From Rhodospirillaceae bacterium (GTDB lineage: Bacteria > Pseudomonadota > Alphaproteobacteria > SP197): a stretch of 64,000 bases of DNA. The notes below the pieces were generated by a model. It was not told the DNA's origin. It saw only the letters and a program-made list of their open reading frames with translations, and ran no database searches. Shown piece after piece: positions 1 through 7,775 of the stretch; positions within the stretch are counted from its first letter, which is position 1, and every line of letters begins with the position of its first letter. The translations under genes and the position numbers were made by a program. Location: NCBI GenBank assembly GCA_002722885.1, contig PBNE01000001.1, positions 36,863 through 100,862 on the forward strand, in the 5' to 3' direction.

Positions 1-882
1 ATCGCGCAACCCGGCGACGAGCCCGTCAAGGACGGTGTCTCCCTCCGCCGCCTGTTCAAACAGTTGCAGCGCACGGGCAACGACCTGCCGAGCCATACGC
101 TGGTCTGCGCCCCGGCGCTTGTTGGCGCCATGTTCCCGGGCAACCGATGCCACAGCATCAGCAAGCGCGGGGACACCACTGCCGCTGGTCGCCGTTGTTG
201 TCATGACTGTGGGTGGTGTTCCAGTGCCATAGGACGCCGCGCTGCGCAGGGCCGCTTCGGTTGCAGCAGCCTGGGGAAGGTCCGCCTTGTTGACCACCAG
301 GACATCGGCGATCTCCAGGATACCCGCCTTGGCCGCCTGAACATCATCGCCTGCGCCCGGCGCCCAGACCACGACACGGACATCGGCCAGATCGGTGATC
401 TCGATCTCCGATTGGCCGACACCCACGGTTTCCACAACAATGACATCCCGTCCCGAGGCATCCATGACATCGACGACCGAACCGGTCGAAAGCGCCAGCC
501 CCCCGAGATGTCCGCGCGAGGCGAGGCTGCGGACAAACACGCCGGGGTCACCGGCATGGGATAGCATGCGGATGCGGTCACCCAACAGCGCCCCGCCGGT
601 CAGCGGGCTCGACGGATCGACCGCGAGAACGCCCACCGTCTGGCCCCTACGGCGCAGTTCCGCAACATAGGCGCCGACCAGAGTCGACTTGCCGGCGCCC
701 GGGGCACCGGTCATGCCGACAACAAGAGCGCGGCCGCTCAGCCTTCGCGCGGCACGGAGAATTGCCTCGGCTTCATCGGTGTCGTTCTCAACCGCAGTGA
801 TCGCGCGCGCCAGCACGCCACGGTTGCCGCTGGCAAGCGTGGCGTCCCAGTCTGTGAAACTGTTGTCTGTGGTCCGGCTCAT
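1..882 (-). CDS. meaB: MeaB/ArgK-family GTPase (methylmalonyl-CoA mutase chaperone), 3' end outside window
   Basis: G3E-family P-loop GTPase that protects and reloads adenosylcobalamin-dependent acyl-CoA mutases in the cytoplasm. The minus-strand frame is open from the ATG at 880-882 (MSRTTDNSF) to the window edge, giving 294 codons. It shows Walker A GAPGAGKST near residue 58, the family segment LTGGALLGDRIRM, the switch motif VETVGVGQSEIEI and the G4 motif VVNKAD. Family members run about 310-340 residues, so only a short C-terminal tail is missing. The start is separated by about 70 bp from the divergent ABC gene. No mutase gene lies in the window, so the partner is inferred from the family. 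The identification is secure; the exact mutase is unknown. Confidence 0.9.
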   Translation of the reverse strand, partial: MSRTTDNSFTDWDATLASGNRGVLARAITAVENDTDEAEAILRAARRLSGRALVVGMTGAPGAGKSTLVGAYVAELRRRGQTVGVLAVDPSSPLTGGALLGDRIRMLSHAGDPGVFVRSLASRGHLGGLALSTGSVVDVMDASGRDVIVVETVGVGQSEIEITDLADVRVVVWAPGAGDDVQAAKAGILEIADVLVVNKADLPQAAATEAALRSAASYGTGTPPTVMTTTATSGSGVPALADAVASVAREHGANKRRGADQRMARQVVARALQLFEQAAEGDTVLDGLVAGLRD

Positions 883-950
883 GATGGCGGCGGAGCATAC
901 GCATGTTCCCGCCCGCAGCAAGCATGGCCTGCTTGCACAGAGCCCAGGAA

Positions 951-2087
951 ATGCGCACGATCCTGCGCGTGAACGACATCAACACCTTGCAGATAAACGA
1001 TGTCGCCGGTGCCGACAGCGGCGTCGCACCGGTCGACGGTGTTTCCCTGCGTCTGAGTGCGGGTCAGACGCTTGTTCTTCTGGGCGATTCGCGTTCCGGC
1101 AAAGAAAGCCTGGTGCGGCTGGTCGCAGGGTTCGGTGATCTGGTGTCGGGCACGATCGCCTTCAACGGCCACGACATCACCCGGATGCCGCCGCACAAGC
1201 GGCCGTTCACACTGCTGACGGCGCGTGATGCACTGTTTCCGCACCTCGATATTGCCAACAACGTTGCCTACGGGATCAAACCCCGCATTGCCAAAAAGGA
1301 AGGTGGCAGCGACCCGCGCGTGCTGCGTACCCTGGAGATGGTCGAACTGACGGCTGCGAGGGATGCCTTTCCCGAAGCGCTGAGCCCTGCCGAACGGCAA
1401 CAGGTGGCGCTGGCAAGGGCGCTCGCTGTGGAACCGCTAGTTTTGCTGCTCGACAACGCCCTGAATGAACTCGACCCGCTGACCGAGGGCCGAGTGATGA
1501 CGCGGCTGCGCGATCTGCAGCGCCAGGCGGGCTTCAGCATCCTGGACGTGCGGCGTAAAGGCAGCGGCATGATGGCGCTGGCCGATCACATGGGCGTGCT
1601 GGCCGAGGGCCAACTGCTGGAACTGGACCGGCCACAGGTGCTCTACAGCACACCCCGATCGGCACTCACGGCGAGCCTCACGGGTCCGATCAACCTGATC
1701 CCAGGCGACAGACTCGCTGACCGGCCGGAAAGCGACGAAGGATCGATCACACGGAAGGCCGCAATGGGCCGTGCGAGTTGGGCTCTCGCCCTGCGTCCCG
1801 ATGCCATCGAGCTCCACCTGACAGATGCGAACCTTCAAACCCCAAGCCTTCGGGGAAAAATCGACGGCGTGGCCTATTCGGCCTTCGGCCTGACCGCACA
1901 TATCAGGCTTTCCGGCCTTGAGACGCTGCTGACCGCAAGGGTCGATCACAAGCGGCTCGATGTCGATGACTTGCCCCCGGGGCGCAGAGTGTGGTGTACC
2001 TGGGATGACAGCGCGGCCAACGTCGTGCCATGGAATGGACCAACAGAGCCGGACAGGACCGGCCACGATCAAGGGGCTTCGAGATGA
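951..2087 (+). CDS. ABC-type ATPase homologue with degenerate catalytic motifs
   Basis: The fold resembles PotA/FbpC-type importer ATPases: an N-terminal nucleotide-binding domain (about residues 20-225) and a C-terminal TOBE-like region (about 275-365, starting at ALRPDAIEL). Every catalytic motif is altered. Walker A reads GDSRSGKES (Ser/Thr replaced by Glu). The Q-loop Gln is absent in TARDALFPHLD. The signature is LSPAERQ instead of LSGGQ. Walker B is LLLDNALNELD (Glu replaced by Asn). The H-loop His is missing (DVRRKG). The reading frame itself is undamaged. The start is uncertain: ATG 951 fits the domain boundary, and ATGs at 903 and 927 are alternatives. Its stop overlaps the next start (ATGA), so it is coupled to the glycosyltransferase. 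No permease or binding protein is adjacent. It is probably a non-hydrolysing or regulatory pseudo-ATPase; substrate unknown. Confidence 0.75.
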   Translation: MRTILRVNDINTLQINDVAGADSGVAPVDGVSLRLSAGQTLVLLGDSRSGKESLVRLVAGFGDLVSGTIAFNGHDITRMPPHKRPFTLLTARDALFPHLDIANNVAYGIKPRIAKKEGGSDPRVLRTLEMVELTAARDAFPEALSPAERQQVALARALAVEPLVLLLDNALNELDPLTEGRVMTRLRDLQRQAGFSILDVRRKGSGMMALADHMGVLAEGQLLELDRPQVLYSTPRSALTASLTGPINLIPGDRLADRPESDEGSITRKAAMGRASWALALRPDAIELHLTDANLQTPSLRGKIDGVAYSAFGLTAHIRLSGLETLLTARVDHKRLDVDDLPPGRRVWCTWDDSAANVVPWNGPTEPDRTGHDQGASR

Positions 2088-3379
2088 GTTACGGTAAAAC
2101 CATTGTCTTCTTTCCCGAGGGCGCCTTCGGACCGGCGCTGAACTCAGTCGGCATCGCACAGGTCTGCAAGGAAATGGGCCACAACCCGGTCTTCGTGGCC
2201 GATGCCGGCTTCGGCGGTGTGTTCGAAGGTTACGGCTTCGAGGAGCACTTGATCTCGATGTCCGAGCCGATGGAACCCGAAGCGATGGCGCGCTACTGGG
2301 TCGACTTCATCAACGGCCAAATTCCGAACTTCCGCACACCGCCGATCGATCAGGTTTCGACCTACATCAAGGCCTGCTGGGAGGCGATCGTCGACACCGC
2401 GCTGTGGGCCGAGAAGGACCTTCCGGCGACACTAGACAAGATCAAACCCGACCTGATCTGCGTCGACAATGTGGTGCTGTTCCCGGCGACCAAACGTTAT
2501 GGCGTGCCCTGGGTGCGCATCATCTCGTGCAGCGAGAACGAAATCGAGGACCCGGACATTCCGCCGCACCTTTCCGGCTGCCGTGAGGACGACCACGCCT
2601 GCTTTGCCGCTTATCGCGAGAAGTTCGACCGGGAGATCGGTCCGATCCACGCGCAATTCAACGAGTTCCTGAAAGACTGCGGCGAGGAACCCTATCCCCT
2701 GGGTCAGTTCTTCGAGGCTTCGCCCCATCTCAACCTGCTGCACTATCCCAAGCCCCTGGCGTTCAACCGCCGCCATCCGCTGGATCCTGAGAAGTTCGTC
2801 TACCTCGAAGGCTGTATCCGCGAGGACGCGCCTTACGAGATCCCCGAGTTCAAGGCACACAACGACAAGCCGCTGCTTTATGTCAGCTTCGGCAGCCTAG
2901 GTTCCGGCGACACCGACCTGATGAAGCGCCTGATGGCCACATTGGGCAACTTGCCCTACCGCGTCCTGGTCAACGTGGGCGACTACGGCGACGCTTACGA
3001 GGCAATCCCCAACAACTGCCATGTCGAAAGCTGGTATCCGCAGCCTTCGGTCATCGCCCAGGTTGATGCGGTGATTCATCACGGCGGCAACAACAGCTTC
3101 AACGAGTGCCTCTATTTCGGGAAACCCGCGCTGATCATGCCTTACTGCTGGGACGGCCACGACAACGCAACCCATATCGACGAGCGCGGTTACGGCATCG
3201 CGATGGAACGTTATGTCTGGGAGGATTCCGATATCGCCGCGGCAGTCAACCGGATGCTGACCGACAGCGACATGCACGGGAAAATCGCGGCGCTCAGCAA
3301 GCATATGCAGGCCGAAAACGGCACCCGGAAGGGTGCGGAGGCGCTCGACAAACTGCTGCGTGAGACCGCGGCATCATGA
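2084..3379 (+). CDS. GT1/UGT-family glycosyltransferase
   Basis: Predicted GT-B fold, nucleotide-sugar-dependent glycosyltransferase (431 aa) of the macrolide/UDP-glucuronosyl type, acting on an unidentified acceptor in the cytoplasm. The N-terminal half begins GKTIVFFPEGAFGPALN. The C-terminal donor-binding half contains LLYVSFGSLGSGD and the diagnostic HHGGNNSFNECLYFGKPAL segment near residue 340, followed by PYCWDGHDNATHI. The ATG at 2084 is preferred over an upstream ATG because it overlaps the ABC stop and sits 9 bases behind AAGGGG. The stop in turn overlaps the cupin start. No aglycone biosynthesis gene is nearby, so it may inactivate a compound or decorate a lipid. Family confident, substrate unknown. 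Confidence 0.85.
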   Translation: MSYGKTIVFFPEGAFGPALNSVGIAQVCKEMGHNPVFVADAGFGGVFEGYGFEEHLISMSEPMEPEAMARYWVDFINGQIPNFRTPPIDQVSTYIKACWEAIVDTALWAEKDLPATLDKIKPDLICVDNVVLFPATKRYGVPWVRIISCSENEIEDPDIPPHLSGCREDDHACFAAYREKFDREIGPIHAQFNEFLKDCGEEPYPLGQFFEASPHLNLLHYPKPLAFNRRHPLDPEKFVYLEGCIREDAPYEIPEFKAHNDKPLLYVSFGSLGSGDTDLMKRLMATLGNLPYRVLVNVGDYGDAYEAIPNNCHVESWYPQPSVIAQVDAVIHHGGNNSFNECLYFGKPALIMPYCWDGHDNATHIDERGYGIAMERYVWEDSDIAAAVNRMLTDSDMHGKIAALSKHMQAENGTRKGAEALDKLLRETAAS

Positions 3380-3738
3380 CCATGCCGACCGTTTCGCTCT
3401 TCGAGCAGGCGGCGGAACTGGCCCATGCCGTCCTCGCTGACTGGGGTGCTGTACCCGAACCCTTGGGCGATGAGATCTCGCACACCTCCGGCCGCATTCT
3501 GACCGGCGGCGGAGGCCAGTTTCCGGAGTCCGGCTATTGGCGCTGCACGCCGGGAAGCTGGCGTTGCGAGATTGCCCGGGCCGAGTTCTGTCAGTTTCTG
3601 GAAGGCGAATGCACCTATACCAGCGACGACGGTGAGATCATCGAGATCAGGGGCGGCGACACCGCCTGGTTTCCGGAAGGCTGGAAGGGCCGCTGCGATG
3701 TGCGGCGCACGATGGGAAAAACCTACGTCATCCTGTGA
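3376..3738 (+). CDS. Cupin-domain protein (DUF861/cupin_3 type)
   Basis: A single small cupin of 120 aa with WRCTPGSWRCEI, EFCQFLEGECTYTSDDGE and GGDTAWFPEGWKGRCDV. These are the strand pattern of cupin_3 proteins related to ureidoglycine aminohydrolase and EutQ. The classical His-rich metal motif of cupin motif 1 is not evident (FCQFLEGE), as is usual in this subgroup. ATG 3376 overlaps the glycosyltransferase stop (ATGA), making it the third gene of a coupled trio. It could be a small isomerase or a ligand-binding partner of the glycosyltransferase. No function can be assigned from sequence. Confidence 0.8.
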   Translation: MTMPTVSLFEQAAELAHAVLADWGAVPEPLGDEISHTSGRILTGGGGQFPESGYWRCTPGSWRCEIARAEFCQFLEGECTYTSDDGEIIEIRGGDTAWFPEGWKGRCDVRRTMGKTYVIL

Positions 3739-4271
3739 AGCCGTTCACGGCGCACGATCTGTCGCTGGTCTAGGTTGAGAGCGTTGCATCGGACCAACAC
3801 CCTGCCCGGATCTCGCGCGAAGGGCAGGCCGACAGCCCCGTGTCGCCGGTCGCTGATGAGAAGAGCTCTCACTTTGGGGGGCCTCACCCGCTTCCAAGCG
3901 ACACGGGGACTGACTGCTTCCGTGCGGAAGCCTCAACCCACAAGGCCCGCCACGCCGGTCACCGACATGCCGACCAGTTCCTGCAGGTCTGACCTGAAAT
4001 ATAGGCCGCGTCCCGTTACAACCGTGTGACGCCAGTCACTGGCTCCTCAGAACCGGCACACGGTCAAGACACAAAGCGTCCAAATGGTATCGGTCGTCAC
4101 ACAATTGCCGCCGCAGACGTGCATCATGGTGCCGTTGCTGTTGCGCCTGGAGCCGGGGTCGTTCGTCCGTCCGTCCGTGGTGTGTTACACCGCATGTCCG
4201 GTGCGTTACACTGAGCTCAGCGTTTCGACCGCGCTGCGAAATGCTTACTGATCCTGACTTGGGAGTCCATC
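3739..4271. other. Non-coding stretch upstream of the Sel1-repeat gene
   Basis: About 530 bp with only short, low-quality open frames that I do not consider genes. It contains a perfect 11-bp palindrome CCAGTCACTGG at 4032-4042, a triple GTCC run near 4172-4177, and two direct repeats of TG(T/C)GTTACAC just before the next gene. No tRNA fold or clear terminator was recognised. Confidence 0.5.
4181..4211 (+). promoter_or_regulatory. Paired TG(T/C)GTTACAC direct repeats, possible operator
   Basis: TGTGTTACAC (4181-4190) and TGCGTTACAC (4202-4211) start exactly 21 bp apart, two helical turns, and lie 60-90 bp ahead of the Sel1-gene start. The first copy also contains the odd palindrome GTGTTACAC. 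A dimeric activator or repressor binding on one DNA face is a reasonable reading; the regulator is unknown. Confidence 0.35.
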
Positions 4272-6371
4272 ATGGCCCGATTCACTCGTTTCGTCATTGC
4301 TGCAGCCGTTTCAATGGCCTTTGCAGCACCGTCGTGGGCTCAATCTCTGGACGAGGCGCAATCACTCTACGACGCCGGTGACTACGACGCGGCGTTCAAC
4401 AGCTATAGCGCTCTGGTGGCCGAGGGCGATCCGGAGGCGATGTATGTCATCGGGCAGATGTACGAAAGCGGTCAGGGCACACCACAGAACTTCTCCAGCG
4501 CGATGCGCTGGTACCGCCGTGCGGCCAAGCAGGACCACGCCCAGGCCTATTTCGACATCGGCCGCATGTTTGAAAACTCGATTGGCGTGCCGCGTGACTT
4601 CGGTGCCGCGTTCGACGCTTACAGCGCAGCGGCCGACCTTGGTCATGCAGAAGCCGAACTCAAGCAAGCCGAATTCTTCGCGCGAGGAAGGGGAACCGGT
4701 CCCGATGTCGCCCGCGCTGCCCAGCTTCTGGGTGCTGCCGCGGATGCCGGCAATGAAGACGCCTTCGAAGCCCTTGTCGACCTCTGGGACACTGGCGAGG
4801 TCCCGACCGGCGTGCTCAATGACGACATCATTGCACGCATGGAATCCGTGCTGGCCGCCCGTGCGGCCCTGGACAGCCTGGTCGAGTACGGCGATGAGAC
4901 GGGGGACGAGTCCGAGACGGCAGCCTACCTCCGCCAGCAGATTTCCACAGCCATGCAGGATTTGGACGGAATGCTGCGGGAAACCAGCGGCGAGCTGAGC
5001 TATGGGCTCGACGTAAGCGAGAACGCAGAAGGCCAGATCACAGCAGCCCTGCGCAGTGTCTCTGCCTTTGGGCCCGACGGAAGCTGGGACGTGGGCGACA
5101 TTGTCATGCAGCTCGCCCCTGTGGATGACGACAGCTATGCCGTCGTCGTGACACTGCCGGAACGCACAACATTCTACGACAGCAGCGGAAACGAGACCGG
5201 CGGAACCAGTATCGGAAGCCAGTCGTTTTCGGGTGTGTTCATGCCGGCGATCACCACCTGGACCACGGGAAGCGGCATCTATGCCGACCTCGCCATGTGG
5301 ATCGAAGCCCCCGGAGAAGTTTCCTTCCGCCTCGAGACCGACTCCGTGGTGCTTGATATTCAGCTCGACGAGACCCAGGAGAACAAGTGGTCGGGGCCCG
5401 GTTCGTTTGTCATGACGGGTATGGAGTCATCTCTCGACGGCCAGCGTGTGTTAGGATTGGAATCGATCACCGGTGCGTTCGACTGCCGCGCGATCGACCT
5501 CGGATTCTTCAATCAGATGAACCTCGTGATGCAGGACATTCAGCGCAAAATGCTGGAAGAGCCTGAGCCGTCGGAGGCCCTGATGGCTGAGATGCAAGAG
5601 GTCGGCGCAACGCTGGTTGCACTGGCTCGGGAACGCGCGCCCCTGCTGGAAGGCGTTCTGATGTCCTTCGAGGTGACCGATCTGTTCGGGCGCGCTCCCA
5701 GCACCGGCGAGACCTTCTCGTTCGACAGCCTGAGCATGGCGTTCGGCCTCGATGACCTGGACAAGGAACTGGGCGGCATGCTGTTCACCTATGCGCACAG
5801 CGGCATGGTCGTGCCTGTGCCCGGACCCAATGCCGATCTGGTGCCACACGCGGTCGAGCTCCATCTGGAGCTGGGCAACCTGCCCGCGAGCGATGCCGCG
5901 ACCATGACCCTGGAAATGCTGGAAGGCGCTATCGCCGATTCCGAAGCGTTCGAATCTCAGGCGGAAATGGCCTTGGGTTTCATGGCGCTGGGCCTGCAGC
6001 AACGCATGGTGCAGACCGGTAGCTCGTTCGATATCAAGACCTTCATCTACGAGAGCCCGGCTCTGTCAGCGACCATGACCGGTCGCCTGGTCGCCTCGGC
6101 CGATTCTTCCCTGATGACGGTCGGCACAGCGCGGCTTGAGGTTGTCGGTCTTGAGGCCCTCGCCAAGCGCATGGACGCCATGGCCCAGCAGGGCGATCCC
6201 GATGCGATGGACACCGCCCTGGGCCTAGCGATGATACAGGCCATGGGCGCAAGGATCGAACAAGCGGGCGAAGTCCGCCATGTTTACGATCTGGAGCTCA
6301 CGCCCGACGGCCGCACGCTGCTGAACGGCAACGACATGAGTGCGATGATCGGCGGCATGATGGCACCGTGA
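4272..6371 (+). CDS. Secreted Sel1/TPR-repeat protein with large uncharacterised C-terminal region
   Basis: 699 aa with a clear Sec signal peptide (Arg-containing n-region, hydrophobic core, cut after APSWAQ near residue 24). Residues about 25-165 form Sel1-like repeats, recognisable by DPEAMYVIGQMYESGQGTP, HAQAYFDIGRMFENSIGVP and HAEAELKQAEFFARGRGTG. The remaining 500 residues are acidic, beta-rich and Met-rich with no motif I recognise; the style is that of an exported lipid- or polymer-contacting protein. Start ATG 4272 follows GGGAG at 7 bases. It is monocistronic, ends convergent with the exporter gene, and sits behind the TTACAC repeats. Sel1 proteins often scaffold envelope or signalling complexes; the specific role here is unknown. 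Confidence 0.8.
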   Translation: MARFTRFVIAAAVSMAFAAPSWAQSLDEAQSLYDAGDYDAAFNSYSALVAEGDPEAMYVIGQMYESGQGTPQNFSSAMRWYRRAAKQDHAQAYFDIGRMFENSIGVPRDFGAAFDAYSAAADLGHAEAELKQAEFFARGRGTGPDVARAAQLLGAAADAGNEDAFEALVDLWDTGEVPTGVLNDDIIARMESVLAARAALDSLVEYGDETGDESETAAYLRQQISTAMQDLDGMLRETSGELSYGLDVSENAEGQITAALRSVSAFGPDGSWDVGDIVMQLAPVDDDSYAVVVTLPERTTFYDSSGNETGGTSIGSQSFSGVFMPAITTWTTGSGIYADLAMWIEAPGEVSFRLETDSVVLDIQLDETQENKWSGPGSFVMTGMESSLDGQRVLGLESITGAFDCRAIDLGFFNQMNLVMQDIQRKMLEEPEPSEALMAEMQEVGATLVALARERAPLLEGVLMSFEVTDLFGRAPSTGETFSFDSLSMAFGLDDLDKELGGMLFTYAHSGMVVPVPGPNADLVPHAVELHLELGNLPASDAATMTLEMLEGAIADSEAFESQAEMALGFMALGLQQRMVQTGSSFDIKTFIYESPALSATMTGRLVASADSSLMTVGTARLEVVGLEALAKRMDAMAQQGDPDAMDTALGLAMIQAMGARIEQAGEVRHVYDLELTPDGRTLLNGNDMSAMIGGMMAP

Positions 6372-6385
6372 CGGACGCGCTCACG

Positions 6386-7276
6386 TCAGGTTGATGCCAC
6401 TTCCCGTGCCCGACGCGCGACCACGGCTTCGCGGTGGAAGACGTAGATTCCCGACGCGACGATGATGCCCGCGCCAAGGAAGGTGGGTCCGTCTGGGACA
6501 TGGCCGAACACGATCATGCCGGCCAGGATCGCCAGCACGATATGTGAGAAGGTAAACGGCGCCAGTGCCGAGACGGGCGCGTGGCGGTAGGCCAGCACCA
6601 GACAGAAATGTCCGGCCATGCCGAAGCCGCCGAGCAGGACCAGTGACGCCCAGTCGCCCGCATCGAGGGGTGACCATTGTCCAGGCACCATCAGGATCAC
6701 CGCGGTCATGACGACAACACCAGCGGAGTTGTTGAAGGCAATGCTGGTCTGGGCGCTGTCGTAGCGATTCACAAGCCGTGTCAGAACATTGTAGAGCGCA
6801 GCCAAGAAGGCCACGCTCACGGGCAGGAAATAGGCCCAGTGACGGTCCTCGAAACCCGGACGCAGAACGATCAGCACACCGATGAACCCGACGGCGATGG
6901 CGGTCCAGCGCCGCACGCCCACCTTCTCCCCCAGCATGGGGATGGCCAGTGCAGTGGTGATGAACGGTGCCGCAAAGCCGATTGCCACAGCATCGCCCAG
7001 CGGGATGTAGCTGATCGCGACGAAGAAACCACAGGTCATCGAGACCAGCAGGATCGAGCGCACAATCTGCAGGCCGGGCCGCTTCGTTCGGAATGCAACG
7101 CGGAGATCGCGTGGCCGGATGAGAAGCGGCAGCAGCAGCACTGAAAAGACGTAACGCCCCCAGGCCACCTGGAGCGGCGGATGCAGCTCGGTCATCAGCT
7201 TGGCGGTCATGTCGAGCGATACAAAGAAGAAAATCGACAGCAGGATGAACGCGATACCGCGCGGGATGTTGTCCAA
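6386..7276 (-). CDS. EamA/DMT-family transporter
   Basis: Inner-membrane drug/metabolite exporter of about 296 aa with ten predicted helices arranged as two EamA repeats, for example PRGIAFILLSIFFFVSLD at the N-terminus and VLAILAGMIVFGHVPDGPTF near the end. The open frame continues upstream to 7504, but those residues are hydrophilic and overlap the flavoprotein remnant on the other strand. The TTG at 7274-7276 (followed by DNIPRGI) matches where family members begin, although no strong ribosome site is visible. It resembles RhaT/RarD/YdcZ-like exporters of amino acids or nucleosides. Substrate not predictable. Confidence 0.8.
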   Translation of the reverse strand: MDNIPRGIAFILLSIFFFVSLDMTAKLMTELHPPLQVAWGRYVFSVLLLPLLIRPRDLRVAFRTKRPGLQIVRSILLVSMTCGFFVAISYIPLGDAVAIGFAAPFITTALAIPMLGEKVGVRRWTAIAVGFIGVLIVLRPGFEDRHWAYFLPVSVAFLAALYNVLTRLVNRYDSAQTSIAFNNSAGVVVMTAVILMVPGQWSPLDAGDWASLVLLGGFGMAGHFCLVLAYRHAPVSALAPFTFSHIVLAILAGMIVFGHVPDGPTFLGAGIIVASGIYVFHREAVVARRAREVAST

Positions 7277-7387
7277 GAAACCAGGCCTTTGGAACGGAGA
7301 TCTCTGTTCTAGGCGATTGCCGAAGCAAAAGGTATCGCCACGTCCGGTTTGCCGCGCCAGATGATTCAGGCGAGGCTGCCGTGTGGA

Positions 7388-7752
7388 ACGACTGACGACT
7401 GCGATGTCCTGATAGTCGGCGCAGGGCCGGTGGCCCTCTTTCTGGCTTGTGATCTGGCGCGACGCGGTATCGACACCGGCTGATCGACAAGAATGGCGGT
7501 CCAACGGACCTGTCCAAGGCCATCGGCATCCATGCCCGTTCGCTGGAGTTGTTTCAGGATCTCAGCATTATCGACCGCGCTCTTGAACGCGGTCAGATCG
7601 AGAAAGGTGCCCTGATGTATTCGGGCGAGCATCTTCTGGTCGATATCAGGCTCGACAAGCACGATGCGCCCTACCCCATGCTGCGGGACCTCGAGCAGAC
7701 CCAGACCGAACGCCTGCTTATGGAGCGCCTGGCGGAACTGGGTGGCCGCTGA
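7388..7752 (+). pseudogene. N-terminal remnant of a FAD-dependent aromatic monooxygenase
   Basis: Translation in two adjacent frames gives the start of a PheA/TfdB/MhpA-type flavin hydroxylase. The first part is CDVLIVGAGPVALFLACDLARRGIDT (7400-7477, dinucleotide-binding fold). After a one-base loss near 7478 it resumes as LIDKNGGPTDLSKAIGIHARSLELF, ending at a TGA at 7750-7752. About 120 of the usual 500-plus residues remain, the frame is broken, and no start codon is in frame. The C-terminal substrate and FAD/GD motifs are absent. It lies between the exporter and ABC-F genes and overlaps the open but probably untranslated upstream frame of the exporter. A clear gene relic. Confidence 0.8.
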
Positions 7753-7775
7753 AGAACCGTTGATCTTCCGGCCCG

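Noticed and set aside
3775..4214. Short frames in the gap before the Sel1 gene
   Set aside because: No ribosome sites, no recognisable domain, arginine/threonine-rich composition.
6372..6385. Terminator between the Sel1 gene and the exporter (TGACG...CGTCA)
   Set aside because: Five-base arms with a long loop and no T-run.
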